From assembly GCF_026738875.1 (NCBI RefSeq), contig NZ_JAPQFJ010000024.1, forward strand, positions 1 to 44,932: 44,932 bases of DNA. The letters are read 5' to 3'. Below, one piece after another: positions 16,537 to 24,910 of the stretch. The position numbers were made by a program, and so were the translations under genes. The notes beneath the pieces were generated by a model. The model saw only the letters and a program-made list of their open reading frames with translations, made no database searches and had not been told where the DNA came from. The first letter of the stretch is position 1, and every line of letters begins with the position of its first letter. This DNA is from Clostridium brassicae. GTDB taxonomy: Bacteria > Bacillota > Clostridia > Clostridiales > Clostridiaceae.

Positions 16537-16553
16537 TCATTATATAACAATAT

Positions 16554-16607
16554 AAGAAATTATAAAAAATTAAGTAATTGGAAGAACTTAATTTTTTGTA
16601 ATTTCTT
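16554..16607 (+). repeat. 22-bp hairpin in the leader of the GNAT gene
   Basis: Arms 16554-16575 and 16586-16607 pair over 22 bp with a single G-U-type exception. It ends 59 nt before the ATG. This is the second strong hairpin in the same leader. Confidence 0.6.
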
Positions 16608-16666
16608 TATTTTGTATTTAGAAAAAAGTATGAAATTTTGTTTGTATTTTATGGAGGATTATACCA

Positions 16667-17179
16667 ATGAATAATAATAAGGTGGAATTACGTCAAGAAG
16701 TTTTTAAAACGGATGCTTGGAAAATTGTTGATTGGCTAGAAGATGAGAAAGTCACAGAATATTTAAATGAAAGACAAAATGTTGGTAAAAGTATAAAGCA
16801 AATAATATATAGAATTAATATGCCTATTCTAACCCATCTATTTAATCAAGATGGGAGCTTTTTTATGGTAACAACAACTAAAAAAGAATCAATAGGGTTT
16901 TTACGTCTTATTCCTAAACAGCAAGAATCGGCTGAGATGGTGGTAGCTATTGGAGATAGAGAAAAATGGGGAATGGGATTAGGACCTAATGCAATTGTAG
17001 AGGGATTAAAACATGCATTTTTTGAATGGAGAGTGGATGAAGTAATTGCAAAAATTAATTTCAAAAATGAACGTTCTAAAAAAGCATTTAAAAAGGTAGG
17101 ATTTAAGGAAGATAAGGAATTATCTAATGAAATCCAATATTCTATATCTATAAAAGAGTTTTTAGAAAAGGTAGCTTGA
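16667..17179 (+). CDS. GNAT-family N-acetyltransferase (RimJ/RimL-like)
   Basis: Transfers an acetyl group from acetyl-CoA to an amine; the substrate is unknown. The 170 residues fit the family. The acetyl-CoA pyrophosphate-binding motif appears as REKWGMGLGPNAI near residues 103-115, followed by the usual NxxSxKAFxKVGF (NERSKKAFKKVGF, 141-153). ATGGAGGATT precedes the ATG. The gene has an unusual leader with a promoter and two hairpins. It ends in a hairpin shared with the convergent argD gene. Confidence 0.85.
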   Translation: MNNNKVELRQEVFKTDAWKIVDWLEDEKVTEYLNERQNVGKSIKQIIYRINMPILTHLFNQDGSFFMVTTTKKESIGFLRLIPKQQESAEMVVAIGDREKWGMGLGPNAIVEGLKHAFFEWRVDEVIAKINFKNERSKKAFKKVGFKEDKELSNEIQYSISIKEFLEKVA

Positions 17180-17196
17180 TTATATATAATAAGTAA

Positions 17197-17240
17197 AAGC
17201 ATAAAGGCTTAGTTTATTAAATAAGTCTTTATGCTTATTT
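17197..17240. terminator. Bidirectional terminator between the GNAT gene and argD
   Basis: AAGCATAAAGGCTTA (17197-17211) pairs with TAAGTCTTTATGCTT (about 17222-17236). T-rich sequence lies on the right for the plus strand and A-rich on the left for the minus strand, so it can serve both convergent genes. Confidence 0.78.
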
Positions 17241-17318
17241 TATTTAGGATAAAAATTCTGTTTTTATATGAAATATTTATCAAATTTGAGTGATTAAAAT
17301 TTTATTGAAAATTATATT

Positions 17319-18485
17319 TTAGAAATCTTTAGCTAAAACTTTTTCTAAGATTGTTAATGCTTCATCTATTTCTTTAAAGGAAACATTAAGAGGAGGAAGA
17401 AGACGAATAACATTTTCACCTGCACTTACTACTAAAAGACCCTCTTCAAAACATTTATTCATAAAATGTTTTGTATCAGTATCTATAGAAAAACCAATAA
17501 GTAGCCCCATTCCTCGTATATCTTTTATTAATGAATGTTTTTCTTTTAATTTTTTTAATTTATTTATTAAATAGTTACTTTTTTTATGGATGGAGGCTAT
17601 TATTCCACCATCAATTAATTCAGTTAATACTGTGTAAGCTACAGCACAAGAAAGTGGATTTCCTCCAAAGGTAGTGCCATGATCGCCTGGTACAAAAATA
17701 GAAGCTTTTTTATTGGTAATTACAGCACCAATAGGGAAGCCGCCACCTAAGCCCTTTGCCATACAAACAACATCTGGAACTACATTAAACTGTTCATAAG
17801 CAAATAAACTTCCAAGTCTGCCTATTCCACATTGTACTTCATCAAAAATAAGTAAAGCATTGAATTTATCACAAAGTGTCCTAATTTCTTTTAAATAATC
17901 TATCTTAGCAGGTATTATGCCACCTTCACCTTGTATAGGTTCTAATATTACACCACACACTTCTTTGTCAAAAATTTCCTTTATAGAAGTTATGTCATTA
18001 AAATTTACATTTATCACTCTATTCATTAATGGAGTAAAATTTTCTTGGTATTTTTTTTGCCCTGTAACAGCAAGAGCTCCTAGAGTTCTTCCATGAAAAG
18101 AGTTATTCATATATATAATTTTATTTTTATTGGAAGTGCCATGCATTTTCCCATATTTTCTAGCAAGTTTTAAAGCGGCTTCAACAGCTTCAGTACCAGT
18201 ACTACAGAAAAAAGCTTTTTCATGATGACTATTTTTACAAAGTTTTGTTGCTAAATTAATAGAGGGTGTATTCCAATAGTAATTCGATATGTGTATAAGC
18301 TTGGAACTTTGATTTTTTATAGTTTCAATTATAGCTGGATTACTATGACCAAGACAATTTGTAGCAATTCCAGATACAAAATCAATATATTCTTTTCCAT
18401 CTGTACTATATACTTTTGTGCCAATACCTCTTTCGAAACAAACATCAAATCTATTATATGTTTTCATTATATTATTTTTACACAT
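17319..18485 (-). CDS. argD: Acetylornithine aminotransferase ArgD
   Basis: PLP enzyme of arginine synthesis that converts N-acetylglutamate semialdehyde to N-acetylornithine with glutamate as donor. Class III aminotransferase landmarks: STGTEAVEAALKLAR (cofactor phosphate region), NNSFHGRTLGALAVTG, IFDEVQCGIGR (aspartate that contacts the PLP ring) and MAKGLGGGFPIG with the Schiff-base lysine. It is the second gene of a divergent argB-argD unit. The frame opens at 18485, 18 nt inside argB. A second ATG at 18467 overlaps the argB stop as TAATG and gives the more usual N-terminus MKTYNRF. Either implies translational coupling. Confidence 0.93.
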   Translation of the reverse strand: MCKNNIMKTYNRFDVCFERGIGTKVYSTDGKEYIDFVSGIATNCLGHSNPAIIETIKNQSSKLIHISNYYWNTPSINLATKLCKNSHHEKAFFCSTGTEAVEAALKLARKYGKMHGTSNKNKIIYMNNSFHGRTLGALAVTGQKKYQENFTPLMNRVINVNFNDITSIKEIFDKEVCGVILEPIQGEGGIIPAKIDYLKEIRTLCDKFNALLIFDEVQCGIGRLGSLFAYEQFNVVPDVVCMAKGLGGGFPIGAVITNKKASIFVPGDHGTTFGGNPLSCAVAYTVLTELIDGGIIASIHKKSNYLINKLKKLKEKHSLIKDIRGMGLLIGFSIDTDTKHFMNKCFEEGLLVVSAGENVIRLLPPLNVSFKEIDEALTILEKVLAKDF

Positions 18486-19333
18486 GTATTAACATCATCC
18501 TTTGCCATTATTTTAGTTCCTTGACTACATAATATATTTCCTATTAAGCTATCATCTTTTCCCCCATCAATTAAGTGAATGGATTTAGTTCCATTTTCTA
18601 AAGCTTTAATACAAGACTCCATTTTAGGAATCATACCATCTTTTATAATTCCACAATTTATATAATATTTGATTTCATTTATTGTTATGGAGTTTATTAA
18701 TGATGATTTATCGTTAATATTTTTATATATACCTTCTACATCTGATATAAAAATAAGCTTTTCAGCTTTTAAAGATGAACTTATAAAAGAGGCAGCATAA
18801 TCAGCGTTTATATTATACTTATTACCATTCTTATCATATCCAATAGGTGATATTACTGGTACATAACCTTTTATAAGAAGATTTGATAGTAGATCAGTAT
18901 TTATTGACTCTATTTCCCCTACATAGCCAATATCAATTTGTTTATTATCTACATTTAAGTATTTTTTCTTAGCTACTATAAGATTATTGTCACTTCCACT
19001 AAGACCTATAGCTTTTATGCCCTTATTGTTAAGAAAAGCTGAAATGTTTTTATTGAGTTTACCAGAGAGAACCATTTCCGTTATTTCCATAGAGTTTTTA
19101 TCAGTTATTCTAAGCCCATTGACAAATTTGCTTTCTATACCTATTTTTTTTAGCCATTTAGATATTTCAGGTCCTCCACCATGTACTATTACAAGATTAA
19201 TTCCTAATAGATGCATTTTTAATATATTTTCAAAAAATATTTTTTGAGCATTTGGATTTTTCATTATGCTCCCGCCAAATTTAATTACAAAAATTTTTCC
19301 TTTGAAATTTTTTAGTGATATATTATTTCTCAT
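18467..19333 (-). CDS. argB: Acetylglutamate kinase ArgB
   Basis: Phosphorylates N-acetylglutamate using ATP, the second step of the acetylated ornithine pathway. Amino-acid-kinase fold landmarks: VIKFGGS near the start, VIVHGGGPEISKWLKK, GLSGSDNNLI and SDVEGIY. I start it at ATG 19333, which has AGGTGG 9 nt upstream; an in-frame TTG at 19357 precedes that ribosome binding site. About 288 residues. It leads the argBD operon, divergent from argC, with an ARG box over its -10. The N-terminus is short, without an obvious extra helix of the arginine-sensitive kinases, so feedback sensitivity is doubtful (inference). Confidence 0.92.
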   Translation of the reverse strand: MRNNISLKNFKGKIFVIKFGGSIMKNPNAQKIFFENILKMHLLGINLVIVHGGGPEISKWLKKIGIESKFVNGLRITDKNSMEITEMVLSGKLNKNISAFLNNKGIKAIGLSGSDNNLIVAKKKYLNVDNKQIDIGYVGEIESINTDLLSNLLIKGYVPVISPIGYDKNGNKYNINADYAASFISSSLKAEKLIFISDVEGIYKNINDKSSLINSITINEIKYYINCGIIKDGMIPKMESCIKALENGTKSIHLIDGGKDDSLIGNILCSQGTKIMAKDDVNTCVKII

Positions 19334-19366
19334 TTTATAGCACCACCTATTTACCAATATATGAAT

Positions 19367-19403
19367 TATGAATAATTATACATGTATATTTATAAAAATT
19401 CAA
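19367..19403 (-). promoter_or_regulatory. argBD promoter with overlapping ARG box
   Basis: Reading the minus strand: TTGAAT (19403-19398), 17 bp, TATAAT (19380-19375). The 18-bp ARG-box-like sequence at 19367-19384 has core TGAATAATTATACA, one base off the ArgR/AhrC form TGAATWWWWATTCA. It covers the -10, so arginine-bound ArgR should repress. Confidence 0.82.
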
Positions 19404-19473
19404 GGCCGGATATTAAAAATATGGATTTATATACTAGTTACAGTATAAAAATAAAAAATAATATTTAAAAGTA

Positions 19474-19520
19474 TTGAATAATAATTAATTGATGTGTATA
19501 ATTATGAATAATGTTCATAG
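19474..19520 (+). promoter_or_regulatory. argCJ promoter with ARG box
   Basis: TTGAAT (19474-19479), 17 bp, TATAAT (19497-19502), followed at once by the palindromic ARG box TATGAATAATGTTCATA (19503-19519) over the start site. It mirrors the argBD promoter 70 bp away. Confidence 0.82.
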
Positions 19521-19540
19521 AAGATAAGGGGGAGTAATAC

Positions 19541-20578
19541 ATGAGACAAGTAGGGGTTATAGGAGCAAGTGGTTATGTAGGACAACAACTTATTTGGTTT
19601 TTAAATAATAGCAAATACGTTAATGTTAGATTCATGGCAACTTATAATTATGCAAATCAAGGGTTTTCGGAAATATATAATAGTTATTATGGATTTATAG
19701 AAGAAAAATGCATAAGCATACAAGATGCGGAAGACAGGTTAGAAGAAATAGAGGTTGTTTTTTTAGCACTACCTCATGGTAAGTCTTTTCACATAGTACA
19801 AAAGGCTTTGGAAAAAGGAGTTAAAGTAATAGATTTAGGTGCAGATTTTAGATTTGATTCTTATGAAACATATGAAAAATGGTATGGAGTAAAACATGAA
19901 GCTTATAATTTGTTAGAAGATGCTGTATATGGACTTTCAGAAATAAATAGAGAGAAAATTAAAAAAGCAAACCTTGTAGGAAATCCAGGATGTTACACAA
20001 CAGCTAGTATATTAGCACTGTATCCTATATTAAAATCAGGAATTATAGATTCTAAATCTATAATAATAGATGGAAAATCAGGAGTATCGGGAGCAGGAAA
20101 AGCAATGAATATTAGTTCTTTATTTGTAGAATGCAATGAATCTATAAAAGCTTATGGAGTTGCATCTCATAGACATACTCCAGAAATAGAACAAGAATTA
20201 TCAAAAGCTTCTGGAAAAGATGTAAATCTTGTATTTACACCTCATTTAATACCAATGAATAGAGGGATAATGTGTACTTGTTATGGGAAACTTAAAGGAA
20301 ATGCTTCACAAGAAAAATTATATCAAATTTATAATGATTTATATGGGAAAGAAAAATTTATAAGAGTTATTGAAAAAATACCAGAAACAAAAAATGTTAG
20401 AGGAAGTAATTTGTGTGATATAGCTATAAGAGTGGATAAAAGAACCAATACAGTTATCGTAATATCTGTTATAGATAATTTAATAAAAGGGGCAGCAGGG
20501 CAGGCGATTCAAAATATGAATTTAATGCTTGGCCTAAGAGAAGAAGAAGGTATAGAGATATTACCAGTTCAGATTTAA
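19541..20578 (+). CDS. argC: N-acetyl-gamma-glutamyl-phosphate reductase ArgC
   Basis: NADPH-dependent reduction of acetylglutamyl-phosphate to the semialdehyde. It has the N-terminal Rossmann motif VGVIGASGYVGQQL and the catalytic cysteine C151 in GNPGCYTT. The substrate-binding region around ASHRHTPEIEQEL supplies the conserved histidine. The 345 residues fit the type 1 enzymes. AAGGGGGAG precedes the ATG. It is the first gene of argCJ, divergent from argBD, 62 bp before argJ, and expressed from an ARG-box promoter. Confidence 0.94.
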   Translation: MRQVGVIGASGYVGQQLIWFLNNSKYVNVRFMATYNYANQGFSEIYNSYYGFIEEKCISIQDAEDRLEEIEVVFLALPHGKSFHIVQKALEKGVKVIDLGADFRFDSYETYEKWYGVKHEAYNLLEDAVYGLSEINREKIKKANLVGNPGCYTTASILALYPILKSGIIDSKSIIIDGKSGVSGAGKAMNISSLFVECNESIKAYGVASHRHTPEIEQELSKASGKDVNLVFTPHLIPMNRGIMCTCYGKLKGNASQEKLYQIYNDLYGKEKFIRVIEKIPETKNVRGSNLCDIAIRVDKRTNTVIVISVIDNLIKGAAGQAIQNMNLMLGLREEEGIEILPVQI

Positions 20579-20640
20579 ATAAGAATAATTATTAGTAAGT
20601 ATTAATTTGAAATAGATAATATAATAAAGAAGGGGATATT

Positions 20641-21858
20641 ATGAAAATAATAAATAATAAATTTATGCAAGGGGTAAAAAAATTTAAGGGGGCTGGAATT
20701 TCAGCAGGGCTTAAAAAGAGTGGAAAGAAAGATTTGGCAATTATATATAGTGAAGAAAAAGCGGTGGTAGCAGGAACTTTTACTACTAATAGGGTAAAGG
20801 CAGCCTGTATACTTTTAGATATAGAGAATATGAAAAATGAAAATAGTCAGGCTATTATAATAAATAGTGGACACGCTAATGCATGTACTGGGGAACAAGG
20901 TTTAAAAGATGCTAAGAGTATAAATGAATCTGTTGCGAAAGAATTAAAATTAAGTTCTAAAGAAGTACTTCAGGCTTCCACAGGAGTAATAGGGGTAGCT
21001 ATCCCTATGGATAAGATGAAAAATGGTATAAAGAAAATTTGCTCTGTAATTTCAGAAGAAGGTGGATCAGATGTTTCACAAGCTATAATGACAACAGATA
21101 CTAAAACTAAAGAGGTAACAGTAGAGATTAATATTGACAATAAAAATGTACGTATAAGTGGAGTGGCAAAGGGGTCAGGGATGATAAAGCCTAATATGGC
21201 TACTATGCTTAGTTTTATAGTAACAGATGCTAATATAAGCAAAAAAATGTTGCAAAAGGTAGTTAAAAGCAGTGTAGAAAATTCTTATAATATGATTTCT
21301 GTAGATGGTGATACAAGTACTAATGATATGTCAATAACAATGGCAAATGGTGCAGCAGGAAATAAACTAATAGATAGTGAAAATGAAGAATTTAAAATAT
21401 TTAAGGAAGCTTTAGATTATGTAAATGTAGAACTTGCAAAGAAAATAGCACGAGATGGAGAAGGAGCAACCAAGCTAATAGAAGTAGAAGTTGCTAATGC
21501 TAAAGATAAAGAAACCGCTAGAAAGTGTGCTATGTCAGTAGTATCATCTAATCTTGTTAAAGCTGCACTTTTTGGTTCAGATCCTAACTGGGGTAGAATA
21601 ATATGTGCTATTGGATATTCACAAGGAGATTTTGATATAAATAAAGTGGATTTGAATTTTAAAAGCTCGTTAGGTGAAGTAAGTGTTTTTAAAAAAGGTA
21701 AAAATATTAATTTTGATGAGAAGATAGCCAGTAAAATTATTAACAATGAAAATGTAGTATTGTGTATAAATCTAAATGATGGACATTTTAAAGCTACAGC
21801 TTGGGGATGTGATCTTACTTATAAATATGTAGAAATAAATGGAGAATATAGAACATGA
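20641..21858 (+). CDS. argJ: Glutamate N-acetyltransferase ArgJ
   Basis: Moves the acetyl group from N-acetylornithine to glutamate and so recycles it; bifunctional versions also make acetylglutamate from acetyl-CoA. The precursor cleaves itself before T188 in KPNMATMLSF, and T188 becomes the nucleophile. The C-terminal part has GSDPNWGRI, a strong family signature. 405 residues, complete. No argA is in the window, so a bifunctional enzyme is plausible but cannot be decided from sequence by eye. Ends with a terminator at 21924. Confidence 0.94.
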   Translation: MKIINNKFMQGVKKFKGAGISAGLKKSGKKDLAIIYSEEKAVVAGTFTTNRVKAACILLDIENMKNENSQAIIINSGHANACTGEQGLKDAKSINESVAKELKLSSKEVLQASTGVIGVAIPMDKMKNGIKKICSVISEEGGSDVSQAIMTTDTKTKEVTVEINIDNKNVRISGVAKGSGMIKPNMATMLSFIVTDANISKKMLQKVVKSSVENSYNMISVDGDTSTNDMSITMANGAAGNKLIDSENEEFKIFKEALDYVNVELAKKIARDGEGATKLIEVEVANAKDKETARKCAMSVVSSNLVKAALFGSDPNWGRIICAIGYSQGDFDINKVDLNFKSSLGEVSVFKKGKNINFDEKIASKIINNENVVLCINLNDGHFKATAWGCDLTYKYVEINGEYRT

Positions 21859-21923
21859 GTAAATAAATTATTGTATGGAAGTTTAACTTAAAAGTGGTTT
21901 CATATTAGTTTAATATAATAATC

Positions 21924-21967
21924 AAGGGATAACTATAAGTAAATTTTATTGAAGTTATCCTTTTTTT
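21924..21967 (+). terminator. Terminator of argCJ
   Basis: GGATAACT (21927-21934)/AGTTATCC (21953-21960), extended by a G-U and A-U pairs, then seven T. Confidence 0.85.
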
Positions 21968-22050
21968 GTGCGTCCAGTAGAGATAACAACTTTATGGCTA
22001 ATTAAATTCGTATTCTACTTGATTAAAATCTCTTAACATAAATAATGAGA

Positions 22051-22096
22051 TAGAAACAAATACTACTAATATGATTGTTAATAGTATTTGTTTCTA
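22051..22096. repeat. Perfect 15-bp inverted repeat downstream of argJ
   Basis: TAGAAACAAATACTA (22051-22065)/TAGTATTTGTTTCTA (22082-22096), 130 nt beyond the argJ terminator. It may be a second terminator or a small repeat. The rest of the 412-bp gap, apart from the leader hairpins at 22194, holds nothing I can name. Confidence 0.5.
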
Positions 22097-22193
22097 CCTT
22101 ATTAAAATATTAGTCATAATTATTTATTTAAATATAGTGTTAAAAATACTAAATGAAATTTTAAAAGAAAATAAAATATAATATTTTTAAAAA

Positions 22194-22247
22194 TAAACTT
22201 AAAAAGGGTAATAAGCTTTTAAGTTTACTATATTTTAAAGGCTTATT
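22194..22247 (+). promoter_or_regulatory. Two overlapping, mutually exclusive hairpins before the DUF421 gene
   Basis: Hairpin 1: TAAACTTAAAA (22194-22204)/TTTTAAGTTTA (22217-22227). Hairpin 2: AATAAGCTTT (22210-22219)/AAAGGCTTATT (22237-22247, one bulge). They share 22217-22219. Hairpin 2 ends 12 nt before the ribosome binding site. A switching leader is possible but unproven. Confidence 0.4.
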
Positions 22248-22270
22248 AATTAAAATAGGAGGAGATCTTA

Positions 22271-22978
22271 GTGAACGAAGCCTTAGTAGTGGCTGTCAGA
22301 GCTATAATAAGTTTTTTTACATTGTTGATATTTACTAGAATAATGGGTAAACAGCAGATAGGACAAATTACTTTTTTTGATTACGTATTAGGAATAACTA
22401 TAGGTTCTTTGGCGGCACCACTTACTAGTGACCTGAATAGTGCTGCATGGCCTCATTGGATAGGTTTATTAGTATGGATTGTTTTAGGAATGTTAATGCA
22501 GGTGATTTCAATTAAGTCAAAGGACATATCTCAATATATAAATGATAAACCAATAATTACTGTATATGATGGAAAGGTAGTTGGTAATAATTTAAAAAAA
22601 TCTAAATTTACTTTTGATGAATTGTTACAACAACTTAGACTTAAAGAAATTTTTGACATAAATGAAGTGAAATTAGCTGTCATTGAAACTAATGGCCAAC
22701 TTTCTGTATTTAAAAAAGATCAATTTGAAAACTTAATAAGTAGTATGAATATTCCTTCAAGCGACAATTCTAATAATGAAGTAATATTTAATGGTATAGT
22801 AATTGATTCAAACTTATCTAAGTTTAATCTTACTGAGGATTGGCTTTTGAATGAGATAAAAAAACTGGGAGTTGATAATCCTGTAGAAATTTTTTATGCT
22901 TTTTTAGATAAAAACAAAAAATTGCGAATAAATACTTATAAAAATCAAATTGTTAGTTCAAAAGATATATTTAAATGA
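22271..22978 (+). CDS. DUF421 (YetF-family) membrane protein
   Basis: Integral membrane protein of unknown role; family members in Bacillus are linked to spores or envelope. The first 80 residues hold three membrane helices (RAIISFFTLLIFTRIMGKQQ, then FFDYVLGITIGSLAA, then HWIGLLVWIVLGMLM). GKQQIGQITFFD is a family hallmark. The C-terminal two thirds is a soluble cytoplasmic domain (DGKVVGNNLKKSKFTFDELLQQLR). It starts with GTG after AGGAGGAG. DUF4363 follows 105 bp later, a pairing I recall as common in spore formers. Confidence 0.85.
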   Translation: MNEALVVAVRAIISFFTLLIFTRIMGKQQIGQITFFDYVLGITIGSLAAPLTSDLNSAAWPHWIGLLVWIVLGMLMQVISIKSKDISQYINDKPIITVYDGKVVGNNLKKSKFTFDELLQQLRLKEIFDINEVKLAVIETNGQLSVFKKDQFENLISSMNIPSSDNSNNEVIFNGIVIDSNLSKFNLTEDWLLNEIKKLGVDNPVEIFYAFLDKNKKLRINTYKNQIVSSKDIFK

Positions 22979-23083
22979 GAATAACGTTTTTTAACATAAT
23001 AAAATTTAAAATATATATTTAGTTTGAAAAAATTAATAAGGAAATTACTTAAAGAAAATATTTAAAAGGAAAGGTGATTTCTA

Positions 23084-23449
23084 ATGAACAAAGGAAAGGC
23101 TTATATAATACCAATAATCACAATAATTATATTTATAGGAGTAATGACTTCTGGAGGATTTTTGAAAAAATCTTTTAATGATAAGGATAATGTAATTAAC
23201 TATATAGATATAATAAAACAGGACATAACAAATGAAAATTGGAATCAAGCTGGAAAAGATTTAGAATATCTTAAAAATGCATGGAATATAGTCGGGAAAA
23301 GAGTCCAATTTAGTGTTGAAAGAAATGAAATGATTATGATTAATACTAATATAGCTAGGTTAGAGGGAGCCATATGGGCTAAAGACAAGTCGGAAGGACT
23401 TATAGAAATAAGTGAAATCATTGAACATTGGAGAGATTTAGAGAAATAA
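23084..23449 (+). CDS. DUF4363 family protein
   Basis: 121 residues: one N-terminal membrane anchor (residues 7-26), then a short helical domain of about 90 residues (NWNQAGKDLEYLKNAWN, EIIEHWRDLEK) outside the membrane. It follows the DUF421 gene and probably works with it; the pair recurs in clostridia as far as I know. AAAGGAAAGG lies before the ATG. No catalytic motif. Function unknown. Confidence 0.78.
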   Translation: MNKGKAYIIPIITIIIFIGVMTSGGFLKKSFNDKDNVINYIDIIKQDITNENWNQAGKDLEYLKNAWNIVGKRVQFSVERNEMIMINTNIARLEGAIWAKDKSEGLIEISEIIEHWRDLEK

Positions 23450-23546
23450 TATCACAAACTTGTTTTAATTTATGACAAGAGTAGGTATAAACTGATGATA
23501 GCATTTAAAATTCTAGTTTTATAAAAGTTTATCTACATTATGCTTT

Positions 23547-23610
23547 AAATTGTTGAGTTCATTACAAATAAGGAAAAAATTTTGTAATTATATGAACTCA
23601 ACAATTTATT
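23547..23610. terminator. Bidirectional terminator between DUF4363 and the gerQ-like gene
   Basis: AAATTGTTGAGTTCAT (from 23547) pairs with ATGAACTCAACAATTT (to 23607), and ATTACAAA/TTTGTAAT pairs inside. It is placed between convergent genes with A-rich and T-rich flanks. Confidence 0.78.
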
Positions 23611-23632
23611 AAAGTTTAGTTTAAAATAGAGC

Positions 23633-24052
23633 TTATTTACAGAGCATAGCCTTTTCTTGATTTCTAAAAACTGTTACAAATTTAATGGAATATATGTCAC
23701 ACATTAATGTATTGTTGGTTCCTGCTTCCTCTATAACAACATAGCTGATACCAACTTCTTTCAAGATTCCCTCTCTATCAATCCACATATTTGTTCCAAT
23801 AAGAAATTCAATTTTAACATATTTTCCTATTTGACTAGTTAGCCATCCTTGGGTATAGCTCATATCTTTTTGTATTGGAGGAGTAGGTTGAAAATTTAAA
23901 TTAGTTTGACCAGTAGTAGTAGGAAATTGTTCTTGTCTTGCATTATTATCTAGATCATAAGGTGGCTGAGACATCATAGGACATGGATAATGCATAGGCA
24001 TTGCATCCCAATGAGGAATTTCATCATAATCATTTAACATTCTACTAAACAA
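23633..24052 (-). CDS. gerQ: GerQ-like spore coat protein
   Basis: A coat protein which in Bacillus is cross-linked into the spore coat and needed to localise CwlJ. The 139 residues have a Pro/Met/Gln-rich N-terminal third. A GerQ-type domain of about 70 residues follows: TSQIGKYVKIEFLIGTNMWIDREGILKEVGISYVVIEEAG, then a hydrophobic IYSIKFVTVF end. It starts at TTG 24052, with AAGGAGG 8 nt upstream; ATG four codons in is the alternative. It lies just after a CwlJ-type hydrolase, as in Bacillus, which strengthens an otherwise moderate sequence match. Confidence 0.75.
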   Translation of the reverse strand: MFSRMLNDYDEIPHWDAMPMHYPCPMMSQPPYDLDNNARQEQFPTTTGQTNLNFQPTPPIQKDMSYTQGWLTSQIGKYVKIEFLIGTNMWIDREGILKEVGISYVVIEEAGTNNTLMCDIYSIKFVTVFRNQEKAMLCK

Positions 24053-24203
24053 AAAAATAGCCTCCTTTTAATTATATTACATTAATTATGTTTTTTATTA
24101 ATCCTTATAAATTTATACTAAATTAAATTAAATAATATTCCTTATTATATAAAAGTAATAGCATATTTAATAATATAAAATTATATATCTATGGATTGAT
24201 AAA

Positions 24204-24647
24204 CTAAGTTTGGGCATAAAGTTCAGTAGGATTATAGAAACAATGTTGAGCAATCCTAGTTTGAAATCTGCCTGAGCCATTGTATGGAAAAAGATAAGGA
24301 CAAGACGGTTTAAACGGATTAAAATACCACAATGCATTTCCGGTGTTATATAACCTATTGCCAGATAAAGCCCAATCAGCTATTTGATAATGTATTTCTT
24401 CTGGTGGACTAGCCCAAATGGTTTGTGGATTAGGTATTCCTCTTAAGACAGAAGTTGCACAATCGAATTGCCCCGGTTGAAATACAACTTTTCTTAAATC
24501 CCCTTGACCTGTTCTAAGGTATTCACCGTAAGCCACATTAACTCTATTCATAACTACTGAAGCTACACCCTTCATACCATTTTCACCTTCGCCACCAGCT
24601 TCACATTTTATGATTCTGGCTAACAATTCTCTAGCGCTATAAGCCAC
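24204..24647 (-). CDS. cwlJ: Spore cortex-lytic hydrolase, CwlJ/SleB family
   Basis: Cell-wall hydrolase that degrades spore cortex peptidoglycan (muramic-lactam containing) during germination. The Hydrolase_2 domain fills the protein: LLARIIKCEAGGEGENGMKGVASVVMNRV contains the catalytic glutamate, and WALSGNRLY...ALWYFNPF...RIAQHCFYNP is the conserved second half. No signal peptide, like CwlJ and unlike SleB. I use GTG 24647, because AAGGAG is 9 nt upstream; the in-frame ATG at 24656 directly touches it. It begins a two-gene unit with the gerQ-like gene, expected to be expressed in the mother cell. Confidence 0.86.
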   Translation of the reverse strand: MAYSARELLARIIKCEAGGEGENGMKGVASVVMNRVNVAYGEYLRTGQGDLRKVVFQPGQFDCATSVLRGIPNPQTIWASPPEEIHYQIADWALSGNRLYNTGNALWYFNPFKPSCPYLFPYNGSGRFQTRIAQHCFYNPTELYAQT

Positions 24648-24791
24648 AGCATTCATCTCCTTAAGTTACTTACAAGATTAGTATATTTAATATGCAAATA
24701 AAAAGTTCTTAAAAATTATCTATATTTAAAAAATCATTATTAGATATAGTTTCAAAAATAATTTAAAGAAAATAAAAGATTTTTAAATTTA

Positions 24792-24833
24792 GTAACATCT
24801 GTTACATATTAAAGTGGACTTACTTAGTATAAT
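24792..24833 (+). promoter_or_regulatory. hcp promoter with an HcpR/FNR-type dyad
   Basis: GTAAC-ATCT-GTTAC (24792-24805) is a perfect 5+4+5 dyad of the form I recall for HcpR sites before clostridial hcp genes. TATAAT lies at 24828-24833 with no good -35. With a start near 24840, the dyad centre is at -41.5, the standard position of a CRP/FNR-family class II activator. Confidence 0.75.
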
Positions 24834-24910
24834 TTAAACTGTAAAAAGGAACAAGAAATCAATAATACTTAAAAATATAAATAATAAAAAGTCAATAGGA
24901 GGAATTAAGA

